From assembly GCA_027067555.1 (NCBI GenBank), contig JAMOVU010000016.1, forward strand, positions 1 through 36,542: a stretch of DNA of 36,542 bases, written 5' to 3'. Both the position numbers and the translations under genes were made by a program. Position 1 is the first letter of the stretch. Every line of letters begins with the position of its first letter. The notes beneath the pieces are model-generated. The model was not told the DNA's origin. It did no database searches and worked only from the letters and a program-made list of their open reading frames with translations. The DNA is from Candidatus Aminicenantota bacterium. Lineage in GTDB: Bacteria > Acidobacteriota > Aminicenantia > JAMOAD01. Positions 19,807 to 28,643 of the stretch are shown here, piece after piece.

Positions 19807-20486
19807 TGGATATAAAAAGTTTGCCGTGGTATGGCCAGTTACTTGTTTTTGTTTTGTTGGGGTTATTGTTTATAGGAATTTATTATAAAATGTATTATAG
19901 CCCGGGGCAAGAAGAAGTGCTTTCTTTGGAAAAGCAGAAAGCACAGTTAGAGTCAGAGATAAAAACTCTTCAGAGAAAGAAGAGGGAAATTAATAAAATT
20001 CAAAGAGACATAGAGTTAAAAAAGGCTAATCTTGAAAAGCTTCAGGAAATTTTACCTAACAGAAAGGAAATCGCTAAAATTTTAACCATAATACAGGGGA
20101 GAGCAAAAGATTGTAATCTTTCGATTCTTAGTTTCACACCTCAAGGGGAAATTCCAAAGAGTATAATTATTAAGCAGAGGGTAACTGTAAGACAGGGGAA
20201 TGTTGAAAGGACTCAATATAGAAATGTAGCAGTAAAAAATGTTTTTGCGGAATGGCCTATAAGTCTTACATTAAGAGGTGGTTATCATGACCTGGCTGTC
20301 TTTTTTGTACATTTGTGTAGTTTGTCCAGAATCTTCACAATCTCAAATTTTGAAATTAGAGCTCTTCCCAAACAAACGCGAAGCGAAACAATCTCTGCTC
20401 GAGTCTTAGCCAAGACTTATATATTTATTGAAAAGGAGAATAAAGGGCCCAAGGGAAAGAAAGTAGTTGTGGTGAGAAGGAGGTAG
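19806..20486 (+). CDS. pilO: PilO-like T4P inner-membrane protein
   Basis: TM + coiled coil + LPNRKEIAKILTIIQGRAKDCNLSILSFTPQGEIP..YHDLAVFFVHLCSLSRIFTISNFEI. Confidence 0.9.
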   Translation: MDIKSLPWYGQLLVFVLLGLLFIGIYYKMYYSPGQEEVLSLEKQKAQLESEIKTLQRKKREINKIQRDIELKKANLEKLQEILPNRKEIAKILTIIQGRAKDCNLSILSFTPQGEIPKSIIIKQRVTVRQGNVERTQYRNVAVKNVFAEWPISLTLRGGYHDLAVFFVHLCSLSRIFTISNFEIRALPKQTRSETISARVLAKTYIFIEKENKGPKGKKVVVVRRR

Positions 20487-20488
20487 AA

Positions 20489-20983
20489 ATGAAGGGAAGT
20501 AAAATTGTATCTATATTTATTATAATGTTTGTAATTATTAGTATGAGTGGAATTTCAGCTGTGCAAAAGACGGGAAAGAAATCTCCTCTTAAAAAACCTG
20601 TGAATAATTCATTTAAAAACATTTCTGATTCTAATTTGCTTTATAATTATGATCCGCAAAACAGAAGAGACCCTTTTTATGATCTTTTAAAGGGATTAAA
20701 AGCAGCTAAAAAGAAAGTACAGAAAGGTGTTAAACCCTTTTATATTACTGAAATTCAATTAACAGGGATAATTGGGTTTAAAGGACAGTATTCAGCTATG
20801 GTGGTGACTCCAGAAGGTGAAGCTTATTCTATAAAGAAGGGAGATAAGTTGATGGATGGAGTCGTTGAGGAAGTTGGGGCAGATTATGTAAAGTTTATTC
20901 AGGTTTTAAAATCGCCCATAATGCTGAAAAAAACGAGAGAAATTATTAAAAGAATAAATATAGATGAAAATTCGAAGGAATAA
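20489..20983 (+). CDS. pilP: PilP-like T4P assembly protein
   Basis: NRRDPFYDL..EIQLTGIIGFKGQYSAMVVTPEGEAYSIKKGDKLMDGVVEEV. Confidence 0.88.
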   Translation: MKGSKIVSIFIIMFVIISMSGISAVQKTGKKSPLKKPVNNSFKNISDSNLLYNYDPQNRRDPFYDLLKGLKAAKKKVQKGVKPFYITEIQLTGIIGFKGQYSAMVVTPEGEAYSIKKGDKLMDGVVEEVGADYVKFIQVLKSPIMLKKTREIIKRINIDENSKE

Positions 20984-20999
20984 TATTATGGAGGAGAAG

Positions 21000-23189
21000 A
21001 TGAAAAAGCTTAAAGTGTTTACTATAGTTTTTGTGCTTATCTTCATCGGGAGCTTTTTGATGGCCTACCAGAATAAAATCGTGAAGACTTATTTTAAAAA
21101 TGATGCAAAGAGCTTGAAAGTAGTTTTTGTGGGGACCAATGAATTTAGTGAAATACCTGATTTCTTTGAAAATGAAGGTGATACAAGAGAAATTGTTCTA
21201 AGGTTTAAAGGAGTTTCTGCAGATAACAATAGGAAAATTAAGGGTAGAGGAATTGTTAAAGGTATTTCTTTTGAAGAAAAGGGTGGAGAGCTTTACTCCC
21301 ATTTAAAAATGGAGGCGTCCGCTCCTTTTAGAATTTACAAAAAGGGTACAAATGTTATCGTTGAAATTTATAAAACAGTAGAGCCTCCGGTTATTAAAGG
21401 TGAAACAAATGATATCCTTTTGAATGAACTTGCAATTGAAAATGTAGGAAATGATTTGAAGATACATTTAAAATTTAATGGGGATATTCCTACTTACGAT
21501 GTTTTTTATGTTGATAATCCCAGAAGATTGGTTTTTGACCTTTATGACACCAGGAATAGAGTAAGAAAAAGTATTTTTTCTGTTCAATCCTCTGATATTT
21601 CAAGGGTAAGAGTGGGACAAAATAAAGTAGTCCCTCAGAAAGTTACAAGGCTTGTTTTTGATTTAAAAAAGGATGTTATTAATTATAGTGTTGATGAAAG
21701 TGGCGAAGAGTTGATAATAAATGTAAAGAGTAATGCGGTAAAGATTAAAAATGATAATTTTATAAAAGATAAGAAAATTAACAATGTGGTAAAAGAAGAT
21801 AAGAAGATTATTGCTAAAGCTGTTGAAAAGGTAAATGAGAGAAAGATAAGGAAGGTGGAGAATAAGAAAATAAAAGTGGTCCCTATCGAAAAGGCAAATA
21901 CAAAGAAATTTGAGGCAAAAACCATTCATAGCGAGGAGAGCATTTACAAAGGAGCTTTAATTTCACTCAGATTAAAAGATGCTGATATAAGAGATGTCTT
22001 AAGGGAAATAGCTGTTAGGGCTGGCTTAAATTTAATTATTGACCCAGGAGTTTCCGGTAAAGTTACCTGTGAATTAATTAAAATTCCGTGGGACCAGGCT
22101 CTTGATCTAATATTAAAGTCAAACAAACTTGGGAAAGTGCTGGAAGGGAATGTTTTGAGAGTTGGTAAAACTGAGGTTTTAGCAAGAGAGGAAGAAGAGA
22201 ACAGAAAACTTATGGAAGCAAAAAAAATGTCAGGCCCGCTTAAAGTACTTACAAGAACATTATCCTATGCAAGAGTAAAAGCGGTAGAGCCACTGTTAAA
22301 AGCTCAATTAAGTAAGAGAGGTAAAATTTTAATTGATCAGAGAACGAATACTGTTATTGTGTCAGATGTTGTTCCCAAAGTAAAAGTTATTGACAAAATG
22401 ATTGATATATTGGATACTCCAAACCTTCAGGTCAATATAAAAGCGAGAATTGTTGAAACAACATCTAATTATGCAAGGAATCTTGGAATTCAGTGGGGGT
22501 TTAAGGGTATAAGTAATTATTATTATGGAAACCAGACATCACTAAAATTCCCCAATAATATTACAGTAGCAGGCAATAGCGTTGCTTCTCAGCAAGGAAT
22601 ATACGGACCGTTGGGGGGCTATGCAGTAAATTTACCGGCTCCTGCATATTCAAGTGGAATAGGTCTTACATTGGGTAATGTACTTGATACTTTTAGATTG
22701 GATGCTGCTCTTACGGCTCTGGAGAATAAAGGTAAAGCTAAAATCCTCTCTATGCCAGAAGTTACAACACAAGATAACACCCGGGCAGATATTATTCAAG
22801 GTAAGATGATTCCTGTGCAAACAGTAGCATATAATACAGTGTCTACAAGATATGTGAATGCAGCTCTTGAACTTCATGTAACTCCCCATATAACAGCTGA
22901 AGGTACGATAATTATGACTATTGAAATAAGAAATGATAATGCTGACTTTTCAAATCTTGTAAATGGTATTCCTCCAATAATTACACAATCGGCAAAAACT
23001 TCGGTTCTTGTTAAAGATGGGGGTACGACCGTTATTGGTGGAATTTATAAAGTTGAAGATAGTATAACTAAAAATACAGTCCCAGGGTTGGGTAAAATTC
23101 CTATAATAGGATTTTTATTTAGAGGAACTCAAAGAGTTGGAACGAATAGAGAGTTATTAATATTTATTACTCCAAGAATTGTTAGATAG
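21000..23189 (+). CDS. pilQ: PilQ secretin (AMIN domains + STN + secretin)
   Basis: ISLRLKDADIRDVLREIAVRAGLNLIIDPGVSGKVTCELIKIPWDQALDLIL; C-terminal secretin VKDGGTTVIGGIYKVEDSITKNTVPGLGKIPIIGFLFRGTQRVGTNRELLIFITPRIV; start refined to ATG after GGAGGAG. Confidence 0.95.
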   Translation: MKKLKVFTIVFVLIFIGSFLMAYQNKIVKTYFKNDAKSLKVVFVGTNEFSEIPDFFENEGDTREIVLRFKGVSADNNRKIKGRGIVKGISFEEKGGELYSHLKMEASAPFRIYKKGTNVIVEIYKTVEPPVIKGETNDILLNELAIENVGNDLKIHLKFNGDIPTYDVFYVDNPRRLVFDLYDTRNRVRKSIFSVQSSDISRVRVGQNKVVPQKVTRLVFDLKKDVINYSVDESGEELIINVKSNAVKIKNDNFIKDKKINNVVKEDKKIIAKAVEKVNERKIRKVENKKIKVVPIEKANTKKFEAKTIHSEESIYKGALISLRLKDADIRDVLREIAVRAGLNLIIDPGVSGKVTCELIKIPWDQALDLILKSNKLGKVLEGNVLRVGKTEVLAREEEENRKLMEAKKMSGPLKVLTRTLSYARVKAVEPLLKAQLSKRGKILIDQRTNTVIVSDVVPKVKVIDKMIDILDTPNLQVNIKARIVETTSNYARNLGIQWGFKGISNYYYGNQTSLKFPNNITVAGNSVASQQGIYGPLGGYAVNLPAPAYSSGIGLTLGNVLDTFRLDAALTALENKGKAKILSMPEVTTQDNTRADIIQGKMIPVQTVAYNTVSTRYVNAALELHVTPHITAEGTIIMTIEIRNDNADFSNLVNGIPPIITQSAKTSVLVKDGGTTVIGGIYKVEDSITKNTVPGLGKIPIIGFLFRGTQRVGTNRELLIFITPRIVR

Positions 23190-23202
23190 GGAGGAGAGAA
23201 AA

Positions 23203-23820
23203 ATGAAGAAAATAAAAATAATTTTACTTTTTATTTTGTTAGGAGGGATGGTTCTTTTCTATTTTACTTCCTGTAATGCTATTGAAAATAAGACGCGATC
23301 CGGAAGTACACTAATTCTTGATAGTTTATTGGATAGTAAAGGGGAAAAAACAGTAATTGACTCCGATGTTTGTATATTGGATGAAAAAACAAATACATGC
23401 TCTTTTCAGGAAGATCTTGCAACAGCGACGGTTAGAAATGTTCCTCTTAATCCAGATGCAGATACTTCCTATTATGGAGATGTTATTATAAAGAGATATA
23501 GAGTTTCTTTTACAAGACACGATGGAAAGAATAAAGAGGGGGTGGATGTTCCTTATACCTTTGTAGAAGATATTAATGTGTCTGTAAAAATTAACGGAAC
23601 AACAAAATTTTCTTTTGTAATAGTGCCGGTAAGAGCTAAACTTGAACCACCTTTGATAAGACTTGTTGGATTAAGCAATGAAAGCGTTATTCAGACGACT
23701 GCACATGTGACATTCTATGCAGAAGATATGGCAGGGCATCAAATGGAACTCAATGGCAACATTGATGTTTATTTTGCCGATTGGGCAGATGAGAAGAAGA
23801 AAAAAAATGGGAGGAGGTAA
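23203..23820 (+). CDS. Putative lipoprotein of unknown function in pil operon
   Basis: MKKIKIILLFILLGGMVLFYFTSC lipobox; SD GGAGGAG. Confidence 0.7.
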   Translation: MKKIKIILLFILLGGMVLFYFTSCNAIENKTRSGSTLILDSLLDSKGEKTVIDSDVCILDEKTNTCSFQEDLATATVRNVPLNPDADTSYYGDVIIKRYRVSFTRHDGKNKEGVDVPYTFVEDINVSVKINGTTKFSFVIVPVRAKLEPPLIRLVGLSNESVIQTTAHVTFYAEDMAGHQMELNGNIDVYFADWADEKKKKNGRR

Positions 23821-23821
23821 A

Positions 23822-24271
23822 ATGAAGAATAAAATATCAATCTTTTTAATAATTGTTTTAAGTGTTTTTTTTATTAATTATTGCAAAAGAAGTGAATATA
23901 CTGCTCCTGATTTTACAGGACCTGCGGTTAAAGATCTTTATGCTATGATGAATGTGGGAAAAACAGTTTTAAGTGCGGGAGAAAATACTACTGTTATGGT
24001 AAAAGTTTTGAGTAATCTTGGTCCTATTAAAGGAGTTACTGTTAGTCTTGTTATTACTACTTATGATGGTACTTCTTATTCGAAGTTTGGTTCACTTGAC
24101 CCTGTAACAGGAAAGACGGATGATGATGGTATTTTCAGGAGTACTTTGTATGCACCTGATGTTATTTTTGGGTTACATTATGTTAAAGTTGTTGCTCATG
24201 TAAGTGGAGACCCTTATTTATTTAATAATAGAATTTTAACTGCCGATGCAGTTGTAGTTTTTAGTGAATGA
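23822..24271 (+). CDS. Putative lipoprotein with Ig-like (Big_1/invasin-like) domain
   Basis: MKNKISIFLIIVLSVFFINYCKRS; VLSNLGPIKGVTVSLVITTYDGTSYSKFGSLDPVTGKTDDDGIFRSTLYAPDVIFGLHYVKVVA. Confidence 0.65.
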   Translation: MKNKISIFLIIVLSVFFINYCKRSEYTAPDFTGPAVKDLYAMMNVGKTVLSAGENTTVMVKVLSNLGPIKGVTVSLVITTYDGTSYSKFGSLDPVTGKTDDDGIFRSTLYAPDVIFGLHYVKVVAHVSGDPYLFNNRILTADAVVVFSE

Positions 24272-25145
24272 GATGGAGCTTATTGAGTACCTTGAAAAAT
24301 TAGAAATACATGAGAATAAAAAGGAATGGGATGAACTTCTAAAGCTTTCTGAGGAGGCAGTAGAAAATTTTCCCTATTCCCAAACATTAAAAATTTACAA
24401 AATAAGAGCTCTTATTGAAAAGGAAAGACTAAATGAAGCTAAATTTTTGTGTGAAGAACTAATTAAAACCAATCCTGGAAGCTCTATAATTCATTCTTTG
24501 TTGGCAGATATATATGAGAGGAGAGGAGATATAAAGAGAGCGATAGATGAGTATAACAAAATATTGTTTTTGAATCCCGGTGATACAAAATCTATTTCTG
24601 AGATAGAAAGATTAAAAAAGATGTTGGGAGAAGAGGAATCACCCGATGAATCAGAAACAAAAGAAGAGGTAGTTGAAGGAGAGAAAAAGAAATTTATAGG
24701 AGCTGAAGGAGAGGAAGAATCTGAAGTTGAAATTAATGGGGAGGAGGAGATTGAAACTACTTCTGAAGAAATGGTAAAAGATGATGAAGAGGTTATGGAA
24801 GATAAAAGACCATCCCTGTCTGATGAGGTATCAGAAGAAAAATTAGAAGATCAAAGTAATTTAATTGATACGGAATTGTCTTCATCTGATGATAATAAAA
24901 TTAAAGAAGAGAAAATAGAAAGAGGAGAAAGTGAGATTATTTCAGATGAGGATCTTTATACAACAGTTTCAATGGCAGATATATTAGAAAAGCAGGGCAA
25001 ATATTATGAGGCTCAGAAAATATTTTATAAATTGTACAAAAAGGATAAATCTATCAACGCTTTAAAAGGGTATAAGCGTACGGGTCTTAAATTTTATGAG
25101 TCATTTCTTGATAAGCTTAATAGGAGGATAAGCAGGAGTGTATGA
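24264..25145 (+). CDS. TPR-repeat protein with long acidic linker
   Basis: TPR residues (GSSIIHSLLADIYERRGDIKRAIDEYNKILFLNPGD), Glu/Asp-rich linker, C-terminal TPR-like helix pair; GTG 24264 or ATG 24273. Confidence 0.75.
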   Translation: MNEMELIEYLEKLEIHENKKEWDELLKLSEEAVENFPYSQTLKIYKIRALIEKERLNEAKFLCEELIKTNPGSSIIHSLLADIYERRGDIKRAIDEYNKILFLNPGDTKSISEIERLKKMLGEEESPDESETKEEVVEGEKKKFIGAEGEEESEVEINGEEEIETTSEEMVKDDEEVMEDKRPSLSDEVSEEKLEDQSNLIDTELSSSDDNKIKEEKIERGESEIISDEDLYTTVSMADILEKQGKYYEAQKIFYKLYKKDKSINALKGYKRTGLKFYESFLDKLNRRISRSV

Positions 25146-25485
25146 AATCTTAAAAGATTTGAAAGAAAAATTAAATTTAGAATATATAGGAATAATGGGG
25201 AAAGACGGATTTTCTGTTTATGAAGTAAAAGATGGTTTTGAAAATTCCGAAGAAAAGATAGCTGAATTATCAGAAATCCTTTTGAGTGAAATAAAATTTT
25301 CCCGAGATACGATGAAATCTGATATCTTATCAAGTTTTCTAAGATTGGAGAATGAGCTTAATGTTTACATATTTAAATTAAATGATGAATACTTTTTAAT
25401 TGCAATTTTTAGTAGTTTAACTCCATTTGGGAAAGTTAATTTTTATTTTTCAAAGGAAAAGGAAAAAATAATAAGAAAACTTTAA
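25138..25485 (+). CDS. Roadblock/LC7-like small protein
   Basis: KEKLNLEYIGIMGKDGFSVYEVKDGFENSEEKIAELSEILLSEI..NVYIFKLNDEYFLIAIFSSLTPFGKVNFYF resembles Roadblock alpha/beta pattern. Confidence 0.5.
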   Translation: MYEILKDLKEKLNLEYIGIMGKDGFSVYEVKDGFENSEEKIAELSEILLSEIKFSRDTMKSDILSSFLRLENELNVYIFKLNDEYFLIAIFSSLTPFGKVNFYFSKEKEKIIRKL

Positions 25486-25489
25486 ACTA

Positions 25490-26311
25490 TTATTTTAAAG
25501 AAACAAATCGCCATTTATTGAAGATATCCTTGTGAAAAGAAAGAGAAGGAAATTCCTTTTCTAAAATTTCTTTTTGTGTTTCCCCTATTTCTATTATTAA
25601 ATTTCCATCTTTTTTTAGAAATTTTTCTGAAGTCTTTATTATTTTTTTTATAAAAAAAATTCCATCATCATCGGCTATGAGTGCATTTTTTGGTTCATTT
25701 TTGACTTCATGAGAAACCTTTTTATATTCATTTTTACTTACATAGGGTGGGTTTGATACAATTAAATCAAATGTTGAGTTTTTGTTAATTGCTTTAAAAA
25801 GATCAGAGCAAAAGAAATTTATTTTTACTTTATTTAATATTGAGTTTTTTTTTGCTATCCTTAAAGCTTTCAAAGAAATATCAGAAGCAAAGTATTTTGC
25901 TGGTTTTGAGTAATTCTTTGCTATTGAAATTATTATGTTTCCGGATCCTGTTCCTATATCAAGTATATTGGGTTTTTTCTTCTTTTTTAAAAAATCGAGA
26001 GCAAGATCTACAAGGCCTTCTGTTTCTATCCTTGGAATTAAAACATCTGGGGTGGTTATAAATTTTATGGAATAAAATTCTCTGTAGCCTATGAGATAGG
26101 AGAGGGGAATTCTCTTATTAATTCTTTTGGTTAATATCTTATTATACTTAATAATATCTTCTTTTGTTAATTTTTTTTCATAATTTATAAGAATTTGTTC
26201 TCTGGATGATTTTAAAATATTTTCCAACAGGATTATTGCCTCAAGATGGGGATTCCCACTGACTTCTTTAAGTTTTAATGTTGCCTCTCTAATTATTTCC
26301 TTTATTTTCAT
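25490..26311 (-). CDS. prmC: Release factor N5-glutamine methyltransferase (start probably internal Met of 26350 ORF)
   Basis: PNILDIGTGSGNIIISIAK..FDLIVSNPPYVSKNEY; overlaps prfA end. Confidence 0.93.
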   Translation of the reverse strand: MKIKEIIREATLKLKEVSGNPHLEAIILLENILKSSREQILINYEKKLTKEDIIKYNKILTKRINKRIPLSYLIGYREFYSIKFITTPDVLIPRIETEGLVDLALDFLKKKKKPNILDIGTGSGNIIISIAKNYSKPAKYFASDISLKALRIAKKNSILNKVKINFFCSDLFKAINKNSTFDLIVSNPPYVSKNEYKKVSHEVKNEPKNALIADDDGIFFIKKIIKTSEKFLKKDGNLIIEIGETQKEILEKEFPSLSFHKDIFNKWRFVSLK

Positions 26312-27383
26312 CAAAGGAGGCAAGTTCTTCTTCCAATTTTTTTGATTCAAAATATGTTAACAGAGCATCTATAATTTCATCCATTTCGCCATTGAGAAAT
26401 TCATTTAGATTGTAGATGCTCATGTTAATTCTATGATCAGTTACTCTGTTTTGAGGAAAATTATATGTCCTGATTTTTTCACTTCTTTCTCCTGTTCCAA
26501 CTTGAGATTTTCTTTTTTTAGCGATTTCTTCTTCCTTCTTTCTTCTTTCTATTTCATAAAGTTTTGTTCTTAAGATTCTCAAAGCCTTTTCCTTGTTTTT
26601 ATGCTGTGACTTTTCATCCTGAATACTTACTACAATTCCTGTGGGAATATGGGTAATTCTTATTGCCGTATAATTTCTATTTACATTTTGCCCTCCGGGG
26701 CCGGAAGCAGAAAAAGCATCTATTCTAAGATCTTTGGGATCTATTTTCACATCAACAGCTTCTGGCTCGGGTAAAACTGCTACTGTGGCAGTGGATGTAT
26801 GAATTCTTCCGGATGCTTCGGTTTGAGGGACTCTTTGAACTCTGTGCACCCCACTTTCATATTGGAGTTTTGTAAAAGCTTTTTCTCCCTTTATAGCAGC
26901 GGAAATTTCTTTTATTCCCTTTAAATCGGAAAAATTTGAGCTTAATATTTCTATTTTCCAATTGTTTTTTTCTGCATATCTGCTATACATCCTGAAAAGT
27001 TCTGAAGCGAAAAGAGCAGCCTCTTCTCCTCCTGTACCTGCTCTTATTTCTAAAATAATGTTCTTTTTATCTTCTTCTTTGCTCTTTATTAATAATTTCT
27101 TAATTTCATCTTCTAATGTTTGTTTCTGCTTTTCGAGTATTTTAATCTCTTCTTCTGCAAGTTCTTTTAACTCTTTGTCGCTGCTTTTTAATAAGGTCTT
27201 ATCTTCTTGAATTTGATTTTCTATCTTTTTATATTCCCTATATTTCTTTATTATTGGTTCTATCTGGGACAATTCTTTAGAGAGATCTCTGTATTTTGTA
27301 AAATCTTTTACTATTTCTTCCTGTGATAATAATTTTACAATATCATCATATCTCTTTTCGAGAGAGTCTAATTTTTTTAACAT
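26289..27383 (-). CDS. prfA: Peptide chain release factor 1
   Basis: GVHRVQRVPQTEASGRIHTSTATVAVLPE..SASGPGGQNVNRNYTAIRITHIPTGIVVSIQDEKSQHKNK..GTGERSEKIRTYNFPQNRVTDHRIN. Confidence 0.95.
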   Translation of the reverse strand: MLKKLDSLEKRYDDIVKLLSQEEIVKDFTKYRDLSKELSQIEPIIKKYREYKKIENQIQEDKTLLKSSDKELKELAEEEIKILEKQKQTLEDEIKKLLIKSKEEDKKNIILEIRAGTGGEEAALFASELFRMYSRYAEKNNWKIEILSSNFSDLKGIKEISAAIKGEKAFTKLQYESGVHRVQRVPQTEASGRIHTSTATVAVLPEPEAVDVKIDPKDLRIDAFSASGPGGQNVNRNYTAIRITHIPTGIVVSIQDEKSQHKNKEKALRILRTKLYEIERRKKEEEIAKKRKSQVGTGERSEKIRTYNFPQNRVTDHRINMSIYNLNEFLNGEMDEIIDALLTYFESKKLEEELASFDENKGNN

Positions 27384-27399
27384 TAATTATAATTGATGA

Positions 27400-27612
27400 T
27401 TATTGTTTTAAATAACTGTCTCCATATTTTTTCTTGAATTTTTCAATCTTACCTGCAGTATCAACAAATTTTTGTTTACCTGTATAAAAAGGATGACATT
27501 CTGAACAAATTTCAACTCTTATCTCTTTTTTTGTGGCTCTTGTTTTAAATGTATTACCGCACGCACAAATAACAGTGCATTCTCCATACCAAGGATGTAT
27601 ATCTTTTTTCAT
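27400..27612 (-). CDS. rpmE: 50S ribosomal protein L31 (zinc-binding C+ form)
   Basis: [62 protein letters not shown] before ATG at 27612. Confidence 0.95.
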   Translation of the reverse strand: MKKDIHPWYGECTVICACGNTFKTRATKKEIRVEICSECHPFYTGKQKFVDTAGKIEKFKKKYGDSYLKQ

Positions 27613-27683
27613 TCTTACCTCCATGAAAGTCCATATTTTACCATTTCTTTTAAACTAATTCAACAGAAAGATTAAGCGGTCTG

Positions 27684-28634
27684 CTAAAATCTAAAAAAGA
27701 CGCCTATTACTGCTTTTGTTCCTGAGAAATTTGTTTTTGCTACTCCCTGATCTGTTTCTTCTCCGGGAGGAAGAGGTTTAACTTCTGGTCTTATGTATGT
27801 CATATTAGACCCTTCTCCCTTTCTTATTATAATGTGATAAGTTCCGTTTCCTGTATATGTTGAACTATTATTATATTCACTGCTGTCAAAGGAAGAAGTA
27901 AATTTGGAAGTTGCTGTGTATCTAAAATTACCGGTTAATTCTTTTGGAGAGTAATAAGAATAATAAGCTCCTATAAAAACTCCCATTGATTTTTTTATAT
28001 TTACATTTAATCTTAATCCTGCCTTACCTCCAAAGGTATTTGATTCCAGATCCCATACTTGAGAAATCTTGATTTCATTGTTTGCATATTCTTCTCCGAA
28101 GGTGAGTCTATTATTTATTGTTGCTGTATAATTATTATCATCTTTCACTTTTATATAAGAAGCTCCTATTCCTGCTTCAAGCTCTAAGAAGGATGAAATA
28201 GGGAATTTCCAATAAAGGTTTAAGCCAAATACATTTATATCATAATCACTGGTAAAATTATCTATATTTCCTGAAATTGATTCTAAAACATCAACTTCTG
28301 TTTTTTCAAAAGCCCAATTCCCTGATTGCACATGATTTAATTTTGTTTTTATGTATTCTATTCCTAACCAGAGAGAGGAAGAGATAGAAAATTTAATTTC
28401 TCCTCCAAAATCCTTAAAATAATCTGGCGAGGTAAAATTATAATCGCTTTTAGCAGTAAATCCCTGTTTTTTTAGATTATTAAGCTCATCATTTTGAGCT
28501 GAGTATAGATATTCTAAATCACCTAAATTGGGTTTTGTCATTCCGTAAATAAAATTTATTTCTACATCAGAATAAGCATAGCTTAATAAAATTCCTATTA
28601 ATGCTAAAAATAAAAGTACTTTATTTTTTCTCAT
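27684..28634 (-). CDS. Outer-membrane beta-barrel protein
   Basis: Signal peptide, alternating amphipathic strands, terminal ...AVIGVFFRF aromatic C-terminus. Confidence 0.7.
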   Translation of the reverse strand: MRKNKVLLFLALIGILLSYAYSDVEINFIYGMTKPNLGDLEYLYSAQNDELNNLKKQGFTAKSDYNFTSPDYFKDFGGEIKFSISSSLWLGIEYIKTKLNHVQSGNWAFEKTEVDVLESISGNIDNFTSDYDINVFGLNLYWKFPISSFLELEAGIGASYIKVKDDNNYTATINNRLTFGEEYANNEIKISQVWDLESNTFGGKAGLRLNVNIKKSMGVFIGAYYSYYSPKELTGNFRYTATSKFTSSFDSSEYNNSSTYTGNGTYHIIIRKGEGSNMTYIRPEVKPLPPGEETDQGVAKTNFSGTKAVIGVFFRF

Positions 28635-28643
28635 GTTAACCTC

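Noticed and set aside
21663-21929. Minus-strand ORFs inside pilQ
   Set aside because: Low-complexity hydrophobic translations of AT-rich antisense sequence; pilQ is unambiguous
27384-27399. prfA as another leaderless gene (TATAAT-TA-ATG)
   Set aside because: The -10 would be only 2 nt from the ATG, too close for a start site at the A; rpmE read-through is more likely
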